DNA of 64,000 bases from NCBI GenBank assembly GCA_019925095.2, contig CM034389.1:1200001-1264000 (forward strand), written 5' to 3'. The position numbers and the translations under genes were made by a program. The stretch's first letter is position 1. Each line of letters starts with the position of its first letter. Below are positions 54,291 to 64,000 of the stretch, piece after piece. Below the pieces are notes generated by a model. It was not told where the DNA came from, made no database searches, and saw nothing but the letters and a program-made list of their open reading frames with translations. The DNA comes from Dendrolimus kikuchii. Its lineage: Eukaryota > Arthropoda > Insecta > Lepidoptera > Lasiocampidae.

Positions 54291-55835
54291 ACTTTCGAAT
54301 TATAAGTGAAAGACGCATTTTTTATAATATAACTAACGAACGAACCAAAATAAGTTATTTTATAATTCTATGTGATTCTATCTTATGTCTTCATCTTATA
54401 AATTACACTTACAGTAAATAAACCATGGACCTCAAATAAACTCATAAAATGTAAATAAAAAATTTACTAAAGTCATTTATGAAGGCTATGCTTTTTTTAA
54501 AGTTTAAAACTTGGCAACTAGGCCTTTAAGCCAGGCGCCGTTGTATGGTAGGCTACAATTGATAAAACGGCATCAACGGAGTTCTTGTGAAAACTCGAAA
54601 GGCCACATTTGGCTATATAGTTCACATTTCTCGCAAAAACACATAATTACTACTCAAAAACAAAATTTTTAGAAAATAAAACTGCACAGCACAACGTCCC
54701 CTTTCAGTTCCCGCCAAAAACTCCGACGGCGAAGGCTACACTTATAAGTACACTACAACCAAGAAGCTTACACTCCTATACGCATAAAGCTTATACATAA
54801 TGGAGATTTCGTTCCGAATACCTAACTGAAGACCAATAATTTGTCCTTGAATGACGTCACTTATGTCTTTTATCTCTTTCTTTAGGGTGACAATACTTTC
54901 TTTTAAAAATATGGATAATAAATTACTTTTCGTTTTTGTATCACGTTTGCCATGACTGATTTTGCTTAACAATTAACAAAAATCTGATAGCTGCCATTTT
55001 TTAACCCCCGACGAAAAAAGAGAAATTATAAGTTTGACCGCTGTCCGTCTGTGGCACCATATCTCTTGAACGAGTCAACCAATTCGGATACAATTTTTGT
55101 ATCCCGCAAACCCGCAGCAAACCTTAACTTATACTGGTGAGTTGGTACTCATCACTGAAGTTGATTTTCACTTTTAAAATTTTACTTATCTTGTTTGTTC
55201 AAAAGCAATTTTTTACAAAAATTTTAAAAGCAAATTTGTTAGAAATTTAATTTCCTACGAAAAAAAGAATACATTGTTCAGTACCTCGTCATATTTTCTG
55301 ATATATATAACTTTAACTCATTAGTGGATGATCACTACCCAAATGTCGATACCAAACATGATTGTCGAAACTTTAGGATTACTTATTTATTTTAATACTT
55401 TATAATTTTTAAAACTTCTAATTATTTATAATAATCAACAATAGAGATTTTCGGTAAATAAAATTACAATTAGTTTTTGCTATTTCTAGATTTAATTGAT
55501 AGAGTATGTGACGCTCACCCCCTGATTCAAAGGTCTAGGAATGACATACCAAAGCCGAAGCATTGAGCGGGATATGGAATAAAAGAATTTATATAGTGAA
55601 AATTAATAAAATGTATTAAATGAATAAAACATAAAATATTGCCCATAAATCGTAATCATCTAGTGTTAGGAACCCTTCGCTGCAAAAGCGTTAACCCATG
55701 TTCACAAGGTAGGTTATATAGAAGTGCTGATCAAGAAACAGGTAGACTTATTTTTCTTAAAGAGTTGTATGCTTTCGGCGAAAAAAAGTGCAAAGTCAAT
55801 GCAAAAGTTTTGATGTCAACACTATATGTAAATTT
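54291..55835. other. Intergenic, mostly repeats
   Basis: 54495-54725 is a third copy of the 600-905 repeat. 55000-55180 has the 'ACCCCCGACGAAAAAAGAG' / 'AACCCGCAGCAAACCTTAAC' wording of a widespread lepidopteran repeat. A 76-codon minus frame (54742-54972) and a 75-codon plus frame (55639-55866) match nothing I know. Confidence 0.4.
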
Positions 55836-56164
55836 TTGGAACGAAGTTCCTTATCGCGCGTTGTGAAAGGGGGCTAGACGGAAAAAATTGTTACGAAAAG
55901 TTGTCACGACACTTTTTGCTATAGTAAGCTATTATACAATTTCAACTTTAATGCAATGAAATAAAATCTAAAATATCAATTAGTGTAATAATATACGCTG
56001 TTTTTGATACTATTTGTTTGTTTATGTATTTCTTTCTATACATAGGTTTTTGATAAAATTTCGATGGTTTTCGATGCTTATCGACACACTTTTTGAGACG
56101 TTTTGAGAATTTTTAAGACATTTTAGGAGAACTTCGTTCCAAACCTGTGTCCCAAAGACACCTC
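55836..56164. mobile_element. Element bounded by GGAACGAAGTTCC palindromes, copy 2
   Basis: Same left block as copy 1 (GGAACGAAGTTCC, TTATCGCGCGTTGTGAAAGG, 'AAAAGTTGTCACGACAC') and same right block (GAACTTCGTTCC then hairpin GTGTC-CCAAA-GACAC). The spacing is 285 bp versus 310 bp in copy 1. Confidence 0.55.
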
Positions 56165-56214
56165 ATTAGTTTTTCTTTAGAGCTGTAGTACTCTGCTCTG
56201 TACTTTAGCGACAC

Positions 56215-56590
56215 AAGCAGGAGCTGCGTGTCACGGAAATGAATATGCTTCGGTGGATGTGTGGAGTCACGCGGAAGGACCGCATGAGGAACTCCCGCAT
56301 CCGCGGCAGCCTTCACGTCAACAAACTGCAGGAGAGTCGCTTACCGCTGGTACGGCCACGTTTTACGGAAACCGGCTAGTTACGTGGGGAACAAATGTCT
56401 AGCCATACCGCCTCCGCCAGGTCCCAGTCGATGCTGGCTTGACGTTGTGAGGGATGACATGCTTACCAACGGTCTCAATACATTGGATGCGGAAGATCGC
56501 GCGAAGTAGAGAAGAAAAAGTAGGAAAGCGGACCCGGGGCGTCGAAGTGATCGCTCCGAACGCAACCGGGATTTAACGCTCGGATGATGA
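56215..56590 (+). pseudogene. LINE RT C-terminal fragment, third lineage
   Basis: VTEMNMLRWMCGVTRKDRMR NSRIRGSLHV, then after frameshifts PRSRCWLDVVRDDMLTNG LNTLDAEDRAK and a tail with (GAT)n. 'MLRWMCGVTR.DR.RN..IRGS' and 'W.D.V.DDM...G' are C-terminal RT blocks of an RTE-like group. Confidence 0.7.
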
Positions 56591-56602
56591 TGATCATAAT
56601 CT

Positions 56603-56811
56603 TCTTAATATATATAAATTACGTGTCACGTTGTTTATCCGCGATGGACGCCTAAACTACTTGACCAATTTTAATCAAATTTGCACACCGTGTGCAGTTT
56701 GATCCGACTTGAAAGATAGGATAGCTTACATTTGGACCCGGTAGGTGGCGCTGGAGTGGGGTTCTAAATTTTATTTCTTCAAGGCAGAACAACGTCTGCC
56801 GGGACAGCTAG
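56603..56811 (+). mobile_element. Non-autonomous Helitron, family B, near complete
   Basis: TCTTAATATATATAAATTAC ... GGCAGAACAACGTCTGCC GGGACAGCTAG. The flanks are T and C rather than A and T, so the ends are slightly altered. Confidence 0.8.
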
Positions 56812-56987
56812 CAAAGAATATAATCTTTACATAGTATACAACAAAATTGCATTTGTCTGTGTTTCCTAAATCCTCTAACTCCTAAACCACGCAACGAATT
56901 TGTAAATGGTTAAATAAAGTTTCACTTAAGGTTTCTTGCAGCGAAGCCAGGGGGGGGGGGGGTGTAAGCCCTAGTAAATATATAGTT

Positions 56988-57302
56988 ATCCGTGCAGGAA
57001 CGGAGAAAGAATACAATTTCCTGCGGCCGAGCGGCCTGTCGTAAGAGGCGACTAAACAACCCACAGCCAGGTGGTAAAGCATTTGCTCGACTGGATGGCG
57101 ACCACCCCTGGTCTAGAGTATGCCGCCATAACAACCTTGTGTTGTGTTCCGGCATTAGTGACCAGGTTCCAGCCTCCTTTAAGAGAGCAGCAGCGTATTT
57201 GTAGCACCTTTGGTGTTGCAAATGTCCATAGGCAATGGTAACCGCTTTCCATCGAGTGGGCCGTCTGCCTGTCTGCTGAACTCCTTCAATAAAAAAAAAA
57301 TA
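56988..57302 (+). mobile_element. LINE-tailed SINE, full-length
   Basis: TATCCGTGCAGGAACGGAG to CTCCTTCAATAAAAAAAAA. A 13-base G run lies just upstream (56950-56962). Confidence 0.85.
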
Positions 57303-57739
57303 AAAAGTAAATAAATAGAATTTGGTCGTCAAATAAATTTCCTTGCGACAGTTTAGGCAATAACATACCTCCATGAAATAAATGTACACTTTGTAACGAC
57401 AATTTATTTATGTGACAATTGATCGTGACAAAGAAAGATTAGGTACACGGGCGTTATATTGTACTATCTGGTCAGACATGTAGTTTATTGGACAGGTAAT
57501 AAATGGGTTCACAACAGCCTTGCGATAAGTTCTCATGTATTCCTAACTAAAGAGATCTATTCACTGTCCTGCATGGTAGTACTGCAGTGGGCGAAGTTGA
57601 AGGACTCAAAATGTATCCTGCTATATGTTGCCGGACGCAATGAAGGCTGCAATAACATTCAGAAGAGTGAATGGGTCTTTTAATTATGATAGATATGAGA
57701 CAATGTCAACTTTAAAAAATAAATGGACTTAATTATGAT
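57303..57739. other. Intergenic, nothing recognised
   Basis: No gene or named repeat seen. Confidence 0.4.
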
Positions 57740-58259
57740 TGTTACGACCTAGACGCCGACAAAAACGAATTCACACCTGCATACCTGTATAAAACACATT
57801 TTATTACCTTTCGGCATTTGGACTTCTTTTGTTTACTTATTTATTGGCATGCGTTTACTAATTATTCTAAAGAACAGTTCATTGTTTTATTGTACTCGTT
57901 TATGGGCGTTGCGGGCGACTCATTAGCCAGATGTCTCGGATTTAAAGTACAAAGTGATTCTAGGAAAATCGGTCCACGCGGCCGGGCAGACATATTGCAT
58001 CTGTGCGGTATAAACCAATGCGCCAATTGAGGGACGAAGAAGTCGAGCGAGAACCACGATCAAGGCGAGACTTGTGTACATTCGGTAATCTATTTAGTGA
58101 CGGACTTTGCGCGTGTTCTTGAATTACTACCTTCTGTATTACGTTTGGACTTGTTGTGTTCGGTTATATTTGTACCTGTGTTATACGTATTTGTATAAAT
58201 CTAATAAATTCTATAATAATTCAAACGGTATTTTAATTCGAGTCCTGTAACTCGTAACA
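57740..58259 (+). mobile_element. Solo LTR, copy 3
   Basis: TGTTACGACCTAGACGCCG ... CTGTAACTCGTAACA, 520 bp, in line with copies 1 and 2 throughout ('TATTGGCATGCGTTTACTAA', 'GTGTTCGGTTATATTTG'). No matching target duplication visible. Confidence 0.75.
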
Positions 58260-58561
58260 AGTTATAAAATATTTTTATATGCGACTTTTTTAACTGCTAA
58301 TCTGCTTATTTTTTATAATAAAAACTTCAACAAAAAATCTTATTAATGAAAAAGTAGTTAATAAAGTCACTTATGAAACTTTTTTAACAATTAATATCGT
58401 TTCTTGTCTTATCATTCTTTATATAGTGTAAAAAAGAAAGTCGCTTTTCGTATCGGTCTGTCTGTACTACCCGTGCGCAGAAGGTTTGCCGATAGCCTCA
58501 TGATGTCACGCGTCGATGGTCAGTAGGGTTGACAAAAAAGGTTACATAAATAGTTGTTGCA

Positions 58562-58608
58562 ATAAATTTATTATTGTATATACTTTAATATACAACAATA
58601 ATAAATCC
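58562..58608. repeat. Imperfect A+T inverted repeat
   Basis: ATTTATTATTGTATAT pairs with ATATACAACAATAATAAAT apart from a 3-base bulge. It lies directly before the GC-rich LINE remnant. Confidence 0.55.
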
Positions 58609-59460
58609 GCAAGGGGCTTTGTGGCGAAGCCTTAGGTGAGTAGCGACACCTCGTACCTGACTCCGGGGACCAAGACAAGGCCCCCACCTCCGTACTTGCG
58701 TCAGCCAGCCGGCACGGAGTGGAGATCGCTAGAGCTAAGACTCAAGCTCCAGGGGTGGAAGTGATAAATGGCGTCACGTCAGAAGTAGCTTCGGTGAACC
58801 TGCAGCCCACCTCTCTACACCCCTTAGCCACTCACACCCATGTTGCCGAGTGACGAGTCACCGTCTGCCCATTTTTCCATGTTCTCTGAACATTGCGACG
58901 GGCAGACGCCATAGTCCCCATATTCCCAGACCCCTAGTACCATTAGCAGTTCACCACAATAGCCCGGAACTTTTTGTCCTCATTTCCCACAATAGTCCTA
59001 GACTGGCCGGGGCTTGTCCTTGGGTGCATTACTATATGGTGTAGACAGGGATAATCGCCGGTCAGTGTCACGCCACATTTATATTAAATTTTTCAAGGGG
59101 CCTCTACGTGTTGGCCTTCCCATGGCCCCATGCAAACCCTCCAAAATTCCGGGCCATATTTATGGCCCGTGGTCTTGAAAGACATACAGTGGAATAATAA
59201 TAGATCTTGCTCTCGAGGTTACCGCTCTGTGGAACCTGGACTCTACAATCATAGTACCGATAGTGGTGTCAGTGAATGGACTAATAGCGAAGAGCCTTGA
59301 CCGCCACCTTGAAAGGCTTTTGGTATCTGGGTGAAGGGTCGGATGCAGAAGGCAGCTTTGTTGGACACGGCCCGTATTGTGAGGAGATTCCTATGTCTGG
59401 AGCCTTAACTACCGGTAGCCTGGACCCTAGGACCTACTGCCGGTGGAGATCAGTTTTTTA
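58609..59460 (+). pseudogene. LINE remnant, internally deleted (UTR plus RT C-terminus)
   Basis: 58609-59160 is GC-rich, non-coding and UTR-like. 59179-59331 is an open stretch KTYSGIIIDLALEVTALWNL DSTIIVPIVVSVNGLIAKSL DRHLERLLVSG, followed after a stop and frameshift by MQKAALLDTARIVRRFLCLEP. 'VPIVVS..G.I.KSL..HLE.L' and 'QKAVLL.TARI.RRFL' are the closing motifs of a class of LINE polyproteins. The central ORF is missing. Confidence 0.7.
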
Positions 59461-59617
59461 TATTTTTTTTATAAATAATGTTAAGAAAAATGTAAGAAAC
59501 TAGAAAACAAAATATATATGAGAATAATACTAGTAAGTAGTCATCGGCAAACCTTCTGCGCGCGGCTTATATATCCGCTAACTCCTCCTAAGCAATGCAA
59601 CAGATTTTTAAGAAGGT

Positions 59618-59903
59618 TTCCACTTGATGGAAAGCGGTTATCATCGCCTATGGACATTTGCAACACCAAAGGTGCTACAAATGCGCTGCTGCTCTCTTAA
59701 GGGAGACTGGAACCTGGTCACTAATACAACTCAAGGAACGTAACACAACTCAAGGTTGTTATGGCGACATACTCTAGACCAGGGGTGGTAGCCATCCAGT
59801 CGGGCAAATGCCCTACCACCTGGCTGTGGGTTGTTAAGTCACCTTTTACGACAGGCCGCCCCAACGCAGGAAATTGTATTCTTTCTCCGTTCCTGCACGG
59901 ATA
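59618..59903 (-). mobile_element. LINE-tailed SINE, inverted, tail missing
   Basis: Starts at TTTCCACTTGATGGAAAGCG without the GTTCAGCAGACAGG tail and ends CGTTCCTGCACGGATA. A short duplication 'AACACAACTCAAGG' occurs in the middle. Confidence 0.8.
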
Positions 59904-60544
59904 AAAATATGTAAGGTGTCGCAAATGGCACTAGTTAATACATGTACAACTAGATGGCGCTGACTAATAATTATACATGATATAGTTTAGCTCATATTTC
60001 ATAGTAACCTTTTTGTACTTTAATCTTAATCCAATTCAATAAACCAGTACAACAGTCTAAGTGTTTTTTATTTAGTGCAAGCTAGGTCACCCTGGACATA
60101 AGGTTAATTTTTCACTGAAGGTTTATATATATCTAAGTAAGTAAAATAGACCTACTCCTGAGAGCTTAACTAAAACTCTAGTTTCTATACAAATTCAAAG
60201 ACAGAAATGAACACATTTGAGTCTAATTTCGGATTTAGGTCATTTCTCCGCTCTACAGACATATTCAAATCACAAAAGCTACGACATGACAATAAAATGG
60301 TTTTTTTTCGGAATATAGACGTATAAAACTTAATGAAACATTCAGTTTTTATTTTTCAATCTAACCAGAGAGTCAAGAATACAAACGGCTATATCTTTCC
60401 CAATAAAAATGTTTAAGGACCCACTTATAAAATCTAATAAATGTAAACGTGCTCGAGTATTTATGCGAACGGCAGCGACGGCCGATAATCAGAACCGACT
60501 GCTCGAAATACAGAACATGACATCGATGATCGAGATGACATTTT
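59904..60544. other. A+T-rich intergenic, nothing recognised
   Basis: No gene or named repeat seen. Confidence 0.4.
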
Positions 60545-61039
60545 CCAGGTAGGGCATGCTTTAGACCAGGGTCTAAAGCATGTCGCCATAACAACCTTGA
60601 GTCGTGTTCCGGCATTAGTGACCAGGTTCCAGTCTCCCTTAAGAGAGCAGCAGCGCATTTGTAGCACCTTTGGTGTTGCAAATGTCTATAGGCGATGGTA
60701 ACCGCTTTCCATCAAGTGGCCCGTCTGCCTGTCTGCAGAACTCCTGCAATAAAAAAAAATTAGTGGCTAGGTTCCAGTGACCCTTAAGAGAGCAGCAGCG
60801 CATTTGTAGCACCTTTGGTGTTGCAAATGTCTATAGGCGATGTTAACCGCTTTCCATCAAGTGGGCCGTCTGGCTGTCTGCTGAACTCCTGCAATAAAAA
60901 AAAATAGTGACTAGGTTCCAGTGACCCTTAATAGAGCAGCCGCGCATTTGTAGCACCTTTGGTGTTGCAAATGTCTATAGGCGATGTTAACCGCTTTCCA
61001 TCAAGTGGGCCGTCTGCCTGTCTGCTGAACTCCTGCAAT
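60545..61039 (+). repeat. Three tandem 3' halves of the LINE-tailed SINE
   Basis: A truncated SINE (60545-60757) is followed by two further 3' halves (about 60758-60902 and 60903-61039), each beginning TAGTGRCTAGGTTCCAGTGACC and ending CTCCTGCAAT. The shared changes (GTGACCCTTAA, GTCTATAGGCGATGTTAACC) show that the last two copied from each other by tandem duplication. Confidence 0.9.
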
Positions 61040-61390
61040 TAGAACATACGTCGGTTTTCGATTGTTACGCGATTCATACGAGGCAACTTTTCTATCGCGT
61101 CGAAAAGACGGTATGCGGCGGAATTACTATTGAAGACGCACTGTTTGTAACGATCCTCTTTAGTATATAATTCGTTTTATAAGTTTTATACAGACATGTC
61201 ACTCTTATGTCAAGTTTCGGTTTTACAATATATTAGTTAATTTTATCCAAATTTTCTTTTAGTTATTTTACCAAGTAGTAGCTCTCCTAGACCAGGAATC
61301 CACCTTAACACGCACGGATTGGTTGCTTACGCATAATATATTTAATATTTGATTATTTATAGAGAAGTAGAGTTTACACCGAGGCCACGC
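61040..61390. other. Intergenic, nothing recognised
   Basis: No gene or named repeat seen. Confidence 0.4.
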
Positions 61391-62284
61391 CGCGGGTCAA
61401 CCTCTAGTGCGTATCTCTTGTTTAAAGAGCAAGTGGTACAGGTTACATTGTATTAAATTTGTATGTATGTGCCCCCGAAAGATTCACTTCATTTTATATC
61501 GCAAACTATACCACCCCCGTCTATATGTAACTACATAAATGACAAAACTTGACAAAAATGACAAAACATGATAGATAACTTGGACCAAGTGGACCCAGTG
61601 GATCCAGTAGACCAAGTGGACCCAGTGGATCAAGTGGACGAAATGGACAAAATCACAAAACCTATCCTAGTTTCCGGGATAACCTTTACACATATCTATC
61701 CCAAAATCTATCCCATTATCCGGGATAAAAAGTATCCCTTGCCCACCCTCGGTATTAAAATTACATATGTACCGAGTTTCAGCCACATCGGTCTAAGTCT
61801 TTCCATAAAAGGATAACAAACAGAGAGACAAATATATTTTTATCCCGGAAACTATCCCATTTTTCGGGATAAAAAGTATCCTATGTTCATCCTCCGCATC
61901 GAAAATATATATACTGAATTGCAGCCAAATCGGTCCAGTAGTTTTTCCGTGCAAGAATGCATGATGAAAGAATGACTAAACAGATATACAATGCAAAAGT
62001 GGATGGATGCAGAAGTCGTGGAAGGCCACGACACACCTTCCATGGTCAAATTGATCGTGTACTAGCAGAAGGTGATATCAGGAGCCTTAAGAACAGACGA
62101 GCGTGCATGACAAGAGCTATGAATGTCAAAGAGGCAAGTAAGGTGTGTAAGAATAAGCCTAAATGGCACTCTGTTGTTCGTGCCTACCCCGCAAGGGAAC
62201 TGGCGTGAAGTTATGTATGTATGTAGTTTTTCCGTGAAAACGGAACAGACTGAGTTACTTTCGCATTTATAATATTAATAAAGA
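61391..62284 (-). mobile_element. Helitron family C with LINE copy H inserted
   Basis: Same block order as 7695-8479: 'CGCGGGTCAACCTCTAGTGC', 'TATCGCAAACTATACCACCC', the tandem GTGGACCCA/GTGGATCAA run, CCGGGATAAAAAGTATCC. It is then interrupted by LINE H and resumes 'GAAAACGGAACAGACTGAG' to 'CATTTATAATATTAATAAAG'. Confidence 0.75.
61952..62223 (+). mobile_element. (TATG)n-tailed LINE, copy H (nested)
   Basis: Begins CAAGAATGCATGATGAAAG, the same deletion junction as copy C, and encodes MTKQIYNAKVDGCRSRGRPR HTFHGQIDRVL...ARELA-stop then TATGTATG. Flanked by the 13-bp duplication TAGTTTTTCCGTG (61939-61951 and 62224-62236) inside a Helitron. Confidence 0.92.
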
Positions 62285-62302
62285 TTATAATAGTGATAAT
62301 AA

Positions 62303-62861
62303 TCTATACTAATATTATAAAGCTGAAGAGTTTGTTTGTTTGTTTAAACGCGCTAATCTCAAGAACCGCTGGTCCGATTTGAAACATTCTTTCAGTGTTG
62401 AATAGTACATTTATCGAGGAAGGCTATAGGCTATATTATATTTTCAAAAAAATTAGGGATCCTTACTAAAAGTCCAATAATGTAACCCAAGGTGTAAAAA
62501 AATGACCCGAAAAAATCCTTACACGGCGTGCGCTGCGAAAACTATTGATTATAGAACAAAAGAATGTACTACAACTTTGCAGAACATATAATTGTCTACA
62601 AAAATATAGTACTATTCGTAAAATTACTATTACTATATAATAAATATACTAATATTGTTTGATTGAATGCGCTAATCTCAGGAACTACTGGTCTGATTTG
62701 AAAAAATCTTTCAGTGTTAGATAGCCCATTTATCGAGGAAGGCTATAGACTATATATCATCACGCTAAGGCCAATAGGAGCGGAGCACCAATGAAGAATG
62801 TTTAAAAATCGGAGGGTTTTGAAAGCAGATTCCACGCGGACGACGTCGCGGGCACAGCTAG
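62303..62861 (+). mobile_element. Composite two-headed Helitron family A, complete
   Basis: 559 bp, A|TCTATACTAATATTATAAAG ... GCGGACGACGTCGCGGGC ACAGCTAG|T. It has a first head (62303-~62640), a unique middle ('TTACACGGCGTGCGCTGCG'), then a second head ('ATACTAATATTGTTTGATTG') leading to the normal 3' end. It shares this structure with 47387-48003. Confidence 0.85.
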
Positions 62862-62985
62862 TGTAATACACTCGGTGAGCAAATGGTTGTATAGAAAAAG
62901 AACGAGGCGCTGGTACATTTGGATAGACATTTTATCAATCTTCAGTAGTGTTCTCCTTGTAGTAATAGTTTAGTAGGATATTTTT

Positions 62986-63590
62986 AACCGACTTCAAAAA
63001 CAGGAGGAGGTTCTCAATTCGTCGGGTTATTTTTTTTTTTTATGTGTGTTCTCCGATTGCTCCGAGATTTATGATCCGACTTAGGTAATTCTTTTTTTGT
63101 TCGACGCGGAATAGCTGCCATTTGGTCTCCAAAAAATTTGACATACTTTGACGGAGTAGTTATCATTTTATGAACATTTTTTTATGAAAAAAATTCCATT
63201 CCGTTCCATATGTACACCGATTACTCTGAGAGTTATGATCCGTTTTGCGTGATTCTTGTTTAGCTTGACGCGGAATAGTGGCCATTTGGTCCCCTAAAAA
63301 TTTGATATAGTTTGGCCCAGTAGTTCTCATTTTACGAACATTTTTTTGTTCCCGTTTCTTGGGACCTATATTTTTTAAGGCGCGCGGCACCTTTGGTAGG
63401 TCTACCCATACATAGCTAGACACTAAAAAGTAACAAATAAAATATAAAAAACTTCTTTTAAAAAATCATAAAAATTACTAAATTTTGAAAATTACTAAAC
63501 ATCGACTTTAAGATGTTTTAGATAATATATATTAATAATAATAGCTTTAGAAATAAGTTATTTTATACTTTTTAGTTTTTGAAGTCGGTT
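62986..63590. mobile_element. Inverted-repeat element, AACCGACTTCAAAAA ends
   Basis: AACCGACTTCAAAAAC at the left and GTTTTTGAAGTCGGTT at the right, 605 bp, with TTTTT on both flanks. The interior repeats 'GTTCTCCGATTGCTCCGAGA' and 'ACACCGATTACTCTGAGAG' paragraphs, each followed by 'GACGCGGAATAG.GCCATTTGG', so it is internally duplicated. No transposase. Confidence 0.8.
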
Positions 63591-63837
63591 TTTTTAAACG
63601 AAGTTTTTTTATATATTTCCTCTCAAGGGGCGCTCCTCCCTTAAGATACTGACGGATTGGTGTTCCCCCTTGTTCCTCCTCCCGTTCCCACCGTCGGCTG
63701 GAGTCCGAGGTGAGTACTAAAAATTACCTTATGGATTTGTGCCGTCGGGTTACCGATCCCACCGTGTACGGTACACCGATATTATCTTGATAAGCATAAC
63801 ATCTCGTTTCAAAATATCATATACATATTTTTATTAT

Positions 63838-64000
63838 TGCTGAAGCACAGCAGCCAGGCTGACGACTGTGGTGGAAAGTGGCTATCGTCGCCTAAGGGCA
63901 TTAGCAATATCGGAGGTGTTGCCAATGCGCTGCCAGCCTTGAAGGATTAGATTTAACTAAATTGGAATCTGGACATTGATGTCGGAATACAACTCAAAGT
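63838..64000 (-). mobile_element. Diverged relative of the LINE-tailed SINE
   Basis: 'GTGGTGGAAAGTGGCTATCG TCGCC', 'GGCATTAGCAATATCGGAGG TGTTGCCAATGCGC' and 'CTGGACATTGATGTCGGAAT' follow the SINE antisense order with ~25-30% change. Either an old sub-family or the parent LINE 3' end; it runs off the window edge. Confidence 0.65.

Noticed and set aside
54742..54972. 76-codon minus-strand frame (MLSKISHGKRDTKTKSNLL...)
   Set aside because: Looks coding-like in composition but matches no family I know and has no supporting neighbours; could be a missed exon, but I cannot support it.
61568..61816. Frame with DPVDQVDPVDQVD repeats
   Set aside because: Comes from the short GTGGACCCA tandem run inside a Helitron; the same run at 8071 gives no such frame.

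Overview
The window looks like a lepidopteran (moth or butterfly) chromosome segment. It is A+T-rich, its genes are split by long introns, and most of the DNA is interspersed repeats of kinds typical of Lepidoptera. These include non-autonomous Helitrons with A|TC...CTAG|T borders, a ~315 bp LINE-tailed SINE, several families of 5'-truncated non-LTR retrotransposons, tRNA-headed SINEs, solo LTRs and many short inverted-repeat (MITE) elements. The assignment to Lepidoptera is inference from gene structure and repeat style; no database was searched.

Four host genes are visible, all as parts. (1) 69-13327, minus strand: five consecutive exons of an HCN/CNG-type ion channel, S1 through the start of the cyclic-nucleotide-binding domain, all with matching splice phases. 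The 3' end lies off the left edge. (2) 16705-18288, plus strand: the last two exons and stop codon of a gamma-syntrophin-like gene. Its earlier exons are not seen, so it must overlap or enclose the channel gene on the opposite strand. (3) 44350-50437, minus strand: five exons that build a complete trypsin-like serine protease domain with the whole catalytic triad and a stop codon, most like insect corin-type (atrial natriuretic peptide-converting enzyme) proteases. Its N-terminal exons lie upstream. (4) 53785-~53960, minus strand: one exon of COQ4 (coenzyme Q biosynthesis) with a good donor but no recognisable acceptor, running into GC-rich unrecognised sequence.

Region by region. 1-13.3 kb is channel exons in introns filled with Helitrons, two complete solo LTRs and SINE copies. 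13.3-16.7 kb is repeats. 16.7-18.3 kb is the syntrophin 3' end with a 21-bp minisatellite. 18.3-44.3 kb is a 26 kb stretch with no recognised gene. It holds a pogo-like MITE, a piggyBac-like MITE sitting in a tandem array that also contains its own empty site, a ~41-bp palindromic satellite with higher-order repeats, a nested Harbinger-like element, a CpG-rich MITE and a 22-bp tandem array. 44.3-50.4 kb is the protease gene with Helitrons and SINEs packed close to its exons. 50.4-64 kb is COQ4, LINE fragments, a third solo LTR and further Helitrons.

No CRISPR array, operon, functional tRNA/rRNA gene or prokaryotic-type system is present. The most interesting signals concern repeats and gene structure: transposons ending within about 30 bp of splice acceptors, an Ala-substituted selectivity filter in the channel, an apparently orphaned COQ4 exon, and a LINE family with a near-absent 3' UTR whose insertions carry readable target-site duplications in five to seven cases.
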